Of a stretch of DNA of 6,447 nucleotides, positions 1 through 5,976 are shown in pieces; the stretch's first letter is position 1; each line of letters starts with the position of its first letter. Source of the stretch: Oscillospiraceae bacterium (GTDB taxonomy: Bacteria; Bacillota; Clostridia; Oscillospirales; UBA929); the NCBI GenBank assembly GCA_009777685.1, contig WRLJ01000097.1, positions 1 to 6,447 of the forward strand, written 5' to 3'. The position numbers and the translations under genes were made by a program. The notes under the pieces are model-generated. The model had not been told where the DNA came from and searched no databases. It saw only the letters and a list, made by a program, of their open reading frames with translations.

Positions 1-1790
1 CGGACGCGGACGGGCTGTTATCCCATTGCCGGGTGCGCGGCGTCAAGACCGTGCTGGATTTGACCGCCCCGCACACCGATCAGGACCTCGCGGCGTCGGC
101 GGAGCTTTTGCGCGTGCTGTACCGGCAGGGTCTGGACGCCGTATCGGTGTCCGATCTGGGCGTACTGCGCATGGTCCGCATGGAGGCTCCGGAGCTGGCC
201 GTCCACTGGGCGAACGCCGGAGGGCCGGAGGCGCTGGAGATGGCCGACGCGCTGGGCTGTACGCGGGCGGTCCTCGCTCCGTCGCTGACATTGGAGGAAA
301 TCGGCGCGCTGTGCGCGCGCAAGGGCAGTCTGGAGATTCAGGTTCCGGTTTGGGAGCCCGGCTGCGCCGCCTCTCCGCTCGCGCCGTGTCTGCTCTCGCC
401 GGCGGGCGCGCGCGGCCCGGCGTGTGAGGCGGGGGACCCGTCCGCCGCCTGCCGCCGCGCCTTTACCTACGGCAAGGGCGGCCCGCCCGCGCTGGACGCC
501 CCCGCCGTCGACCGGCTCGAAAGCATCGCGGAGCTGACGGCGGCGGGCGTGGACGTTTTCGGCCTGCGCCCGCGCGACCCGTCGGAACTCGGCGGACGCC
601 TTGAGGCGCTGTGCCCGAAGGACGGCGCGCGGCCCGGGGGCGGCTCGTTCACCGCGCGCAACCCCGTGCGCATCCGTTTCCGCTTCCGCCTGACGCCGGG
701 CCGTCCGGCCCAGTTGGCGGCGGACGACTTCGAGGGGCACACGGTTTCCGTGCAGGGACCGGAGCCGCGCCGCGCGCGCGGACGCGCGGCCTCCGCGGAG
801 GAAGCGTCGTACAATACGCGCCTCTACCAGCTGGGCGGAACGCCGTACCTCTGCGCGGACGCGCGCAGCCGCGTCGCGCCGGGCTGTGCGATCCCGCCGG
901 AGGCCTTCGCGCACATGAAGGAGGCCCTGCTGCGTAAGCTGGACAAGGCGCGCGGCGCGCCGCCCGGACGCCAGGGCGGGCGTTTCCGCGCCGGCGTGCG
1001 CTATCTGCCGCGGCGCGAGGAGCCGGTCATCACGGTGCGCGTGCGGGAGCCGGGACAGGTCACGCGGGAGCTGACGGCGCTGTACCCCGCTCTGCTGTAT
1101 GTGCCGCTGGCCGGGCTGGGCAGGAATCCGGAGGAAAGCGCGAGACTCCTGCAATGGACGCGCGAACACGGCGTAACGGTCGCGGCGGAGCTGCCGTACC
1201 GCTTGGACGACGCCTCGGTCCGCGCGCTGAGCGCGGCGCGGGCGATGGGAATCACCGAAGCGGCGGCGCGGCGGCCGGAGCAGCTGGATATCCTGCGGCG
1301 GCTGGGATTTCGGGCCCGCGCGGATTTCGCGGTCTCCAATTCGCAGACGCTGAAGGAGCTAAAGGCGCTGGGCGCGGCGTCGGCCACGCTGTCGGCGGCG
1401 CTCAGCCTACAGACGGTGCGGGACATGAGCCATGTGATGGACACGGAGCTTGTCGTTTACGGACGCCGCCCGTTGCTGGTCAGCGAAACGTGTCTCATCC
1501 GGCGCGGCGGGCTGTGCGGGTGCGAGGCGCGGACGGAGCTGACCGATGCGGACGGAGCGCCGTACCCGCTGGTGCGGGAAGCGCCCGGGCATTCCAGCGC
1601 CCTGCTGGACGAGGCCAAGCTCTGGCTGATTGCCCATATTTCCCTCTGGCGGCGCGCCGGGCTTTGGGCGGCGCGTCTGGATTTCACCACGGAGAACGCG
1701 CGCGAATGCGTACAGGTCCTGGAGCGGCACACGGGCGTCGGGCGCTATGAGCCGAACCGCATCACGGCGGGACGATATTGCGAAGACTGA
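1..1790 (+). CDS. U32 peptidase-family protein, two-lobed form with DUF3656-like middle; 5' end outside the window, signature motifs degenerate
   Basis: The reading frame is open from the window edge (first full codon at 3) to TGA 1788-1790, 595 codons. A GTG at 33 is in frame, but the codons before it (SHCRVRGVK) already match the 'CH.RGVK' strand of U32 proteins, so the true start lies upstream and roughly 70 residues are missing. Order seen: N-terminal U32 barrel (to about 600) with the repeat-like phrases 'LYRQGLDAVSVSDLGVLRMV' and 'AGVDVF'; a DUF3656-like segment (about 670-950) with 'GGTPY' at 834-848; a second barrel-like half with 'SNSQTLKELKALG' and 'LVVYGRRPLLVSETC'; a cysteine cluster at 1491, 1515 and 1521; and the usual family ending 'TAGRY'. 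Known relatives include collagenase-like proteases and, better established, radical- or Fe-S-linked RNA hydroxylation proteins (TrhP, RlhA). The usual STQ, RE, HGALC and KIEGR motifs are replaced (see findings), so activity is doubtful. Family assignment is firm; function is unknown. maf follows after 20 bases, probably in the same transcript. Confidence 0.85.
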   Translation, partial: DADGLLSHCRVRGVKTVLDLTAPHTDQDLAASAELLRVLYRQGLDAVSVSDLGVLRMVRMEAPELAVHWANAGGPEALEMADALGCTRAVLAPSLTLEEIGALCARKGSLEIQVPVWEPGCAASPLAPCLLSPAGARGPACEAGDPSAACRRAFTYGKGGPPALDAPAVDRLESIAELTAAGVDVFGLRPRDPSELGGRLEALCPKDGARPGGGSFTARNPVRIRFRFRLTPGRPAQLAADDFEGHTVSVQGPEPRRARGRAASAEEASYNTRLYQLGGTPYLCADARSRVAPGCAIPPEAFAHMKEALLRKLDKARGAPPGRQGGRFRAGVRYLPRREEPVITVRVREPGQVTRELTALYPALLYVPLAGLGRNPEESARLLQWTREHGVTVAAELPYRLDDASVRALSAARAMGITEAAARRPEQLDILRRLGFRARADFAVSNSQTLKELKALGAASATLSAALSLQTVRDMSHVMDTELVVYGRRPLLVSETCLIRRGGLCGCEARTELTDADGAPYPLVREAPGHSSALLDEAKLWLIAHISLWRRAGLWAARLDFTTENARECVQVLERHTGVGRYEPNRITAGRYCED

Positions 1791-1810
1791 TCAGAACGGG
1801 GGCTGTCTGA

Positions 1811-2407
1811 ATGCCGAATCTGATTTTGGCCTCCACCTCCCCGCGCCGCCGGGAACTGCTGCGGCGGGCCGGAGTGGAGAATCTGCGCGTGATCTCCCCG
1901 GAGGCGGAGGAAGTGATCCGCCCCGGCGCTTCGCCCGAGGAGGCCGCGGCCTATTGGTCGCGCGAGAAGGCCCTCAGCGTGGCCTACGCCGCCGGCGCGG
2001 GCGATGTCCTCGTCGCCGCCGACACCGTGGTCTGGCACGGCGGCCGTATCTTCGGAAAGCCCGCCGGCGAGGACGAGGCGCGCGCCATGCTCCGGCAGTT
2101 GTCGGGAGACTGGCACAAGGTCTACACCGGCGTCACCGTTCTGCGGGACGGCGGGACGCGGACGGAGGTCGAGATCACGCGCGTCCGGATGCGCGAGCTG
2201 ACGGAAGCGCAGATCGACGCCTATATCCGCACCGGCGAGCCGATGGACAAGGCCGGGGCGTATGGCATTCAGGACCGGGGCGCGCTGCTCGTCGAGCGCG
2301 TCGAGGGCGACTTTTACAACGTGGCGGGACTGCCGCTGTACCGCCTGAGCCGGATGCTGGAGCAGACGGGGATAGACCTGCTGGCTCCGGGCGTTCCGCC
2401 GTTATAA
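1811..2407 (+). CDS. maf: Maf-family nucleoside triphosphate pyrophosphatase (dTTP/UTP type)
   Basis: This 198-residue protein has the usual length of the family. Maf enzymes hydrolyse non-canonical or pyrimidine nucleoside triphosphates to the monophosphate plus pyrophosphate in the cytoplasm, and overexpression blocks septation in Bacillus. Visible motifs: the N-terminal nucleotide-binding loop LILASTSPRRRELL (residues 4-17, with the S-x-R-R signature), the metal/catalytic aspartate in ADTVV (D71), the lysine of GKP (K83), DKAGAYGIQ (146-154) and VEGDFYNVAGLPL (164-176). The DKAGAYGIQ form resembles the YhdE/Maf subgroup (dTTP, UTP and modified pyrimidines) rather than the YceF subgroup; that subtype is inferred. 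The ATG at 1811 is supported by a GGGGG stretch at 1798-1802, 8 bases upstream. The gene follows the U32 gene by 20 bases, with no terminator between them. All key residues are present, and it looks functional. Confidence 0.95.
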   Translation: MPNLILASTSPRRRELLRRAGVENLRVISPEAEEVIRPGASPEEAAAYWSREKALSVAYAAGAGDVLVAADTVVWHGGRIFGKPAGEDEARAMLRQLSGDWHKVYTGVTVLRDGGTRTEVEITRVRMRELTEAQIDAYIRTGEPMDKAGAYGIQDRGALLVERVEGDFYNVAGLPLYRLSRMLEQTGIDLLAPGVPPL

Positions 2408-2408
2408 T
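2403..2408 (+). promoter_or_regulatory. Candidate -10 box (TATAAT) for the mreC-mreD-mrdA unit
   Basis: A perfect sigma-70/sigma-A -10 hexamer overlaps the maf stop codon (TAA 2405-2407) in an otherwise very GC-rich stretch. The best upstream partner is CTGGCT at 2381-2386 (3 of 6 matches to TTGACA, 16-base spacer), which is weak, and there is no extended -10 TG. Transcription would start near 2415 and give a leader of about 48 bases before mreC. A chance match is possible because the TAA stop supplies part of the hexamer. Confidence 0.3.
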
Positions 2409-2449
2409 TCAACCCTGCGGGAGACGCTTTGGGTTTGCCGCAGCTTTCC

Positions 2450-2454
2450 GGAGG
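2450..2454 (+). promoter_or_regulatory. Ribosome binding site that fixes the TTG start of mreC
   Basis: GGAGG lies 8 bases before the TTG at 2463. The only nearby ATG (2468) is in another frame and hits a stop after five codons, so the SD site and the conserved N-terminal membrane anchor together support the TTG. Confidence 0.8.
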
Positions 2455-2462
2455 TCAGGCCA

Positions 2463-3332
2463 TTGAAATGGATCCGGCGTCATAAAACGTTGGCCGTTGC
2501 GGGCATCGCGGCTCTGCTTGTGCTGGCGATGGCCGTCGCCTCGCTGTTCGCGTCGGGGCGCGTATCGCCCGCGTCGGACCTGCTCGGCGGACTGATGCGG
2601 CCCCTTCAGACGCTGATGAACCGTCTGGCCGGCGGCGTGGGCGGCTTTTGGGGCTATGTCTACGAGTATGAGGGACTGCTGGACGAGGTCGGGGAACTGC
2701 GCCTGCGGCTGGCCCGGGCGGAGGCGGAAATCCGGCGGCTGGAAAAGGCCGGGGAAGAGAACGAGCGCCTGCTGGAGCTGCTCGGCATCCATCAGAAGCG
2801 GCCGGACTTCCAATTTGTGCCCGCCGACATCATCCAGCGCGACATGTCCAACTGGGCGCGGATATTCACCCTCGACAAAGGCGCCGCCGACGGCGTAAAG
2901 GTCGGCGACTGCGTCATCAGCGCGGAGGGCTATATGGTCGGGCGGGTCAGCGCGGCGGGGCGGACCTGGTGCGAGGTCGTGACGGTCATTGATACCGATA
3001 TGGCCGCCGGCGCGATCGTGGACCGTACCTCGCTGACCGCCGCGGCGCGGGGCAGCTTTGAAATGATGCAGAAGGACCGTTTGAGCCTGATCCATCTGCG
3101 GCCCGACGTGGACCTGATGATCGGGGACCTGGTGCTGACCAGCGGCATCGGCGGCGTCCTGCCCGGAGACGTTCCCATCGGACGGGTCGCTGACGTGCGG
3201 CAGGAAAGGGATGGCATGTCCGCGGTCGCGGAGCTGACGCCGCTGGCCGATCTGGACCGCCTGCGGGTCTGTTATATCGTCATTGGCTTTGACGGCGCTT
3301 CCGGAGAGGAAGAGGGCGGTGAGATGCCGTGA
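2463..3332 (+). CDS. mreC: Rod shape-determining protein MreC
   Basis: The protein has 289 residues, normal for MreC. It is a bitopic inner-membrane protein of the elongation complex; its extracytoplasmic part binds and activates PBP2 and links it to MreB/MreD/RodA. Seen in order: a basic cytoplasmic end (KWIRRHK), one membrane helix at about residues 9-30, a charged heptad-rich coiled coil at about 66-107 that mediates dimerisation, then the two beta domains typical of MreC, with WARIFTLDKGAADGVKVGD (131-149), GYMVGRV (156-162) and GDLVLTSGIGGVLPGDVPIG (221-240). The tail is short and acidic (GEEEGGEMP). The start is TTG with a strong SD. The stop TGA (3330-3332) overlaps the mreD GTG start, implying translational coupling. 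No mreB lies immediately upstream, unlike the usual mreBCD order. Identification is secure. Confidence 0.95.
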   Translation: MKWIRRHKTLAVAGIAALLVLAMAVASLFASGRVSPASDLLGGLMRPLQTLMNRLAGGVGGFWGYVYEYEGLLDEVGELRLRLARAEAEIRRLEKAGEENERLLELLGIHQKRPDFQFVPADIIQRDMSNWARIFTLDKGAADGVKVGDCVISAEGYMVGRVSAAGRTWCEVVTVIDTDMAAGAIVDRTSLTAAARGSFEMMQKDRLSLIHLRPDVDLMIGDLVLTSGIGGVLPGDVPIGRVADVRQERDGMSAVAELTPLADLDRLRVCYIVIGFDGASGEEEGGEMP

Positions 3333-3853
3333 TCCTCAAGGGCGGCGCGCCGGTCCCGGCGTCGCGCCGGGCGGTCAAGATTGTGCTGTACGCCTTTCTG
3401 CTGCTGCTGTGTACGCTACTGCAGATGAGCCTGCTGCCCGCGTGGCGTGTGGCGGGCGTCCATCCGCTGTGGCTGCCGGTGCTGGCGGTGATGATCGCCG
3501 TGCGGGAGGGCGAGCGGCTTGGCTTGGGCTTTGGCCTGGCGGCGGGACTGCTGTGCGATTTGCTGCTACCGCGCAGCGAGGGGTTTTTCACGGTATTCCT
3601 GATGGCCGCGGGCTTATTGGCGGGCGCGCTGTGCGAACACGTTCTGACGCGGGGCTTTGTCGCCGCCCTGCTGTGGTCGCTGGCGGTCTTCGCGGCGATG
3701 GATGTCCTGTTTTTTGTTCTGTTCTACCTGCTTCCCGGCCGTGCCGGCTGGGGCGCGCTCGTATCCGTCGCCCTGCCGGAGACGCTGTTTTCGGTCACGT
3801 CCGGACTGTGGCTGTACCTGCCGGTCAAGGGGATTCACCGGATCGCCGGTTGA
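3329..3853 (+). CDS. mreD: Rod shape-determining protein MreD
   Basis: This 174-residue, very hydrophobic protein has about five or six membrane segments (approximately residues 17-36, 46-60, 66-80, 88-105, 111-136 and 147-164). MreD is an integral membrane partner of MreC in the elongation complex; its biochemical role is poorly defined. Family-like features are the N-terminal helix ending in TLLQMSLLP, the polar 'GERLGLGFGLAAGLLCDLLLP' region in which G-x-x-x-G-L-x-x-D is typical of MreD, and a C-terminal helix followed by a basic end (KGIHR). The GTG start at 3329 shares bases with the mreC TGA (GTGA), and GGTGAG at 3318-3323 can serve as an SD 5 bases away. mrdA starts 13 bases after the stop. 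Sequence conservation in MreD is low, so position between mreC and mrdA is an important part of the assignment. Confidence 0.92.
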   Translation: MILKGGAPVPASRRAVKIVLYAFLLLLCTLLQMSLLPAWRVAGVHPLWLPVLAVMIAVREGERLGLGFGLAAGLLCDLLLPRSEGFFTVFLMAAGLLAGALCEHVLTRGFVAALLWSLAVFAAMDVLFFVLFYLLPGRAGWGALVSVALPETLFSVTSGLWLYLPVKGIHRIAG

Positions 3854-3857
3854 GAAA

Positions 3858-3861
3858 GGAG
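3858..3861 (+). promoter_or_regulatory. Ribosome binding site that decides the mrdA start
   Basis: GGAG within AAAGGAG sits 5 bases before the ATG at 3867. The open frame runs 210 bases further upstream across the mreD coding region, but that extension is arginine/serine/cysteine-rich out-of-frame sequence and would mask the N-terminal membrane anchor. The start at 3867 is therefore preferred. Confidence 0.8.
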
Positions 3862-3866
3862 CCGCG

Positions 3867-5936
3867 ATGGAAGGCAGTAAGCTCAATATCCGCCTGGCGG
3901 TCATGGTCGCGCTCGCCCTGGTGCTGCTGACGGCGTCCGCGGGGCAGCTGTTCGCCATGCAGAACGCGCCGCCCTCCGGCCCGGATACCACGGCGTCGAG
4001 GGAACGGACCGTCATTGAATATCAAACCATCCCCGCCGCGAGGGGTGGCCTCTATGACCGCTATGGCCGCCCGCTGGTCACAAACCGCCCCGGTCTGCGG
4101 CTGACGCTGGACGAGACGCGCCTGCGCCGGGCGGAGGACCCGGCGGGGGAAATCTTAAAGCTGATCGCCGCGGCGGAGGCGGACGGCGTCGTGATCCGCG
4201 ATCTCCTGCCGGTCACCGCGCCGCCCTATGAGTTTAACCTGACCGCCGAGGACGATCTCCGCGCCGTGTATCTTGAGGAGTTTCTGGCCCGGAAAAAGTA
4301 CGAGCCGATGGACGCCGACGCGCTGATCGCGCGCCTGCGCGAGGATTACGGCATCGCGCCCGAGACGCCCGCCGTGCAGGCGCGCAAGGCCGCCGGCGTG
4401 TTCTACGAGCTGGAGCTGCGCCATCTGTTCACCCGCGTCGAGCCGTACCGCTATATCGCGCCCTACGTCTTCGCGCAGGATGTGTCGATGGAGCTGGTCA
4501 GCGTCGTGCTGGAGCAGGGCATTGCCGGCTGTGTGCCGGAGCCGTTCACCTCGCGCGTGTACGAGACCGAGTACGCCGCGCACATTCTGGGCCGCACGGG
4601 GCCGATCCCCGCCGGGGAGCTGGAATATTACACGCAGCTGGGCTACCGCCGCGACGATATCGTCGGCTTGGACGGCGCGGAGAATGCCTTTGAGTCCTGG
4701 CTGCGCGGCACGCCGGGACGCAAGGCCGTCGAGCAGACCGAATCGGGGCGCGTGCGGGACGTGTTCTACTCCACCGAGCCGGAGCCGGGCCGGAACGTCT
4801 ACCTGACCATTGACATCCGCTTTCAGCAGCGCGTGGAGGAAATCCTGGAGGCCGGCATCCTGTATATGCAGGAACACAACGGGGAGCTGATGGGACAGGA
4901 GGCCGAGGCGGGCGCAATCGCCGTCGTCGACGTGCGCAGCGGCGAGGTGCTGGCGATGGCCAACTACCCGACCTACAGCCTGTCCTCCTTCCTCAGCGAC
5001 TACGTCTCCCTGCGGGACGACCCCCTGCGGCCGATGATCAACCGCTCGGTCGCGGGCCTGTATTCCCCCGGCTCGGTGTTCAAAATGGTCACCGCCGCCG
5101 CCGCCCTGGAGACGGGGAGAATCACCGCCGGCACAAGGATTTATGACGACCGCCAGTTCACCCGCTATCCGGACTTCCAGCCGCGATGCCTGATCTATCC
5201 CGGCAGCCACGGCTCGATCAATGTCTGTGACGCGCTGAAGGTCAGCTGTAACTATTTTTTCTATGAGATCGGCTATACCATGGGCATCCGGCCGATCCGG
5301 GAGTGGGCCGAGCGGTTCGGGCTGGGGCAGTCCACGGGCATTGAGCTGGGCGGCGAGAGAACGGGCTATATCGCCAGTCCGGAAACGGCGGCGGCGCTGG
5401 GCCTGACGTGGCAGCAGGGCCTGACGCTGGTGGCGTCCATCGGGCAGAGCGACAACCTGTTCACGCCGCTGCAGATGGCCAACTACACGGCGGCCATTGC
5501 CAACGGCGGCACGGTCAACCGCGTCCATCTGATGCGCGAGGCCAAGAGCTATGATTTCACGCAGACCCACGCGGTCGAAAGCGGCGGCGTCCTGCGCGAG
5601 ACGGGCGCGTCCGCCGCGACCATCGACGCCCTGCGGCGGGGGATGCTGAGCGTATCGATGGAACGAGGCGGCTCGGCCTATCAGGAGTTCGGCGACTATC
5701 CGGTCCAGGTGGCCGCCAAGACCGGCTCGGTGGAGACGGGCATTGACCGGCCGATCAACGGCGTGTTCGTGGCCTATGCGCCTTACGGCGATCCGGAGAT
5801 TGCCGTCTGCGTCGTCATCGAAAAAGGCGGCGCCGGCTTCCGCGCGGCCCCGTTCGCCCGCAAGGTATTTGATGCCTGGTACGAGCTGAAAGACGAGCGG
5901 GAAACGGCGGCCGGCGAGAACCTCTTGCAAAAATGA
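3867..5936 (+). CDS. mrdA: Penicillin-binding protein 2 (class B elongation transpeptidase)
   Basis: The protein has 689 residues. It is a membrane-anchored D,D-transpeptidase that cross-links peptidoglycan along the side wall together with RodA and MreC/MreD, and it is a beta-lactam target. Seen in order: short cytoplasmic end; membrane anchor at about residues 9-31; the start of the dimerisation (pedestal) domain with RGGLYDRYGRPLVTN (59-73); a pedestal region to about 330; then the transpeptidase domain with all three catalytic motifs: S403-V-F-K406 (SxxK, nucleophile S403, in YSPGSVFK), S460-C-N462 (SxN, in KVSCNYFFYEIG) and K618-T-G620 (KTG, in AAKTGSVETG). The sequence before SxN (PRCLIYPGSHGSINVCDALKVS) resembles Gram-positive/clostridial PBP2 proteins. 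No motif is missing and no frameshift is seen. It is the last gene of the tight mreC-mreD-mrdA unit and is followed by a 40-base gap before minD. Assigning it to PBP2 rather than another class B PBP rests on sequence plus the mreCD context. Confidence 0.95.
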   Translation: MEGSKLNIRLAVMVALALVLLTASAGQLFAMQNAPPSGPDTTASRERTVIEYQTIPAARGGLYDRYGRPLVTNRPGLRLTLDETRLRRAEDPAGEILKLIAAAEADGVVIRDLLPVTAPPYEFNLTAEDDLRAVYLEEFLARKKYEPMDADALIARLREDYGIAPETPAVQARKAAGVFYELELRHLFTRVEPYRYIAPYVFAQDVSMELVSVVLEQGIAGCVPEPFTSRVYETEYAAHILGRTGPIPAGELEYYTQLGYRRDDIVGLDGAENAFESWLRGTPGRKAVEQTESGRVRDVFYSTEPEPGRNVYLTIDIRFQQRVEEILEAGILYMQEHNGELMGQEAEAGAIAVVDVRSGEVLAMANYPTYSLSSFLSDYVSLRDDPLRPMINRSVAGLYSPGSVFKMVTAAAALETGRITAGTRIYDDRQFTRYPDFQPRCLIYPGSHGSINVCDALKVSCNYFFYEIGYTMGIRPIREWAERFGLGQSTGIELGGERTGYIASPETAAALGLTWQQGLTLVASIGQSDNLFTPLQMANYTAAIANGGTVNRVHLMREAKSYDFTQTHAVESGGVLRETGASAATIDALRRGMLSVSMERGGSAYQEFGDYPVQVAAKTGSVETGIDRPINGVFVAYAPYGDPEIAVCVVIEKGGAGFRAAPFARKVFDAWYELKDERETAAGENLLQK

Positions 5937-5953
5937 CCGTTTTGCGCTAAAAT
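5925..5953 (+). promoter_or_regulatory. Candidate sigma-A promoter for minD
   Basis: The -35-like TTGCAA (5925-5930, 4 of 6 matches) encodes Leu-Gln at the end of mrdA. It is followed by an exactly 17-base spacer and a -10-like TAAAAT (5948-5953, 5 of 6 matches). Transcription would begin near 5960, giving a leader of about 17 bases that contains the minD SD. The AT-rich patch stands out from its GC-rich surroundings. This suggests minD can be expressed apart from the mre unit; no experimental support is visible. Confidence 0.5.
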
Positions 5954-5973
5954 AGACGCAAAGGGGGCAAAAA
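5927..5973 (+). repeat. Cluster of GCAAAA / TTTTGC elements with overlapping inverted repeats
   Basis: Within 47 bases there are GCAAAAA (5927-5933), TTTTGCG (5940-5946), CGCAAA (5957-5962) and GCAAAAA (5967-5973). TTTGCG (5941-5946) and CGCAAA (5957-5962) form a perfect 6-base inverted repeat with a 10-base loop that encloses the TAAAAT. TTTTGC can equally pair with either outer GCAAAA. The cluster could be a set of operator half-sites, alternative RNA hairpins near the minD SD, or chance in an AT-rich patch. It is not followed by a U-run, so it does not look like an intrinsic terminator. Confidence 0.5.
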
Positions 5974-5976
5974 CCC

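Noticed and set aside
33..35. GTG as the start of the U32 gene
   Set aside because: The frame stays open to the window edge and the residues before the GTG already match the conserved family sequence, so the gene begins upstream.
18..1169. A 383-codon minus-strand open frame opposite the U32 gene
   Set aside because: Arg/Ala-rich low-complexity translation with no family resemblance; an artefact of GC-rich codon use, since the plus strand carries the recognisable U32/DUF3656 protein.
2415..2443. Inverted repeat CTGCGG / CCGCAG in the maf-mreC gap as a terminator
   Set aside because: Only six pairs with a 17-base loop and no T-run after it; too weak to call an intrinsic terminator.
1630..2466. 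A plus-strand 278-codon frame overlapping the U32 end and all of maf
   Set aside because: It is out of frame with two recognised genes and its product is Arg/Gly-rich without domains.
3657..3866. A 70-codon upstream extension of the mrdA frame
   Set aside because: It overlaps mreD in another frame, its translation is Cys/Arg/Ser-rich, and the ATG at 3867 has a good SD and is followed directly by the expected membrane anchor.
5941..5962. TTTGCG / CGCAAA hairpin as the terminator of the mre unit
   Set aside because: Short stem followed by GGGGGC rather than a T-run; better read as a possible operator or SD-proximal hairpin.
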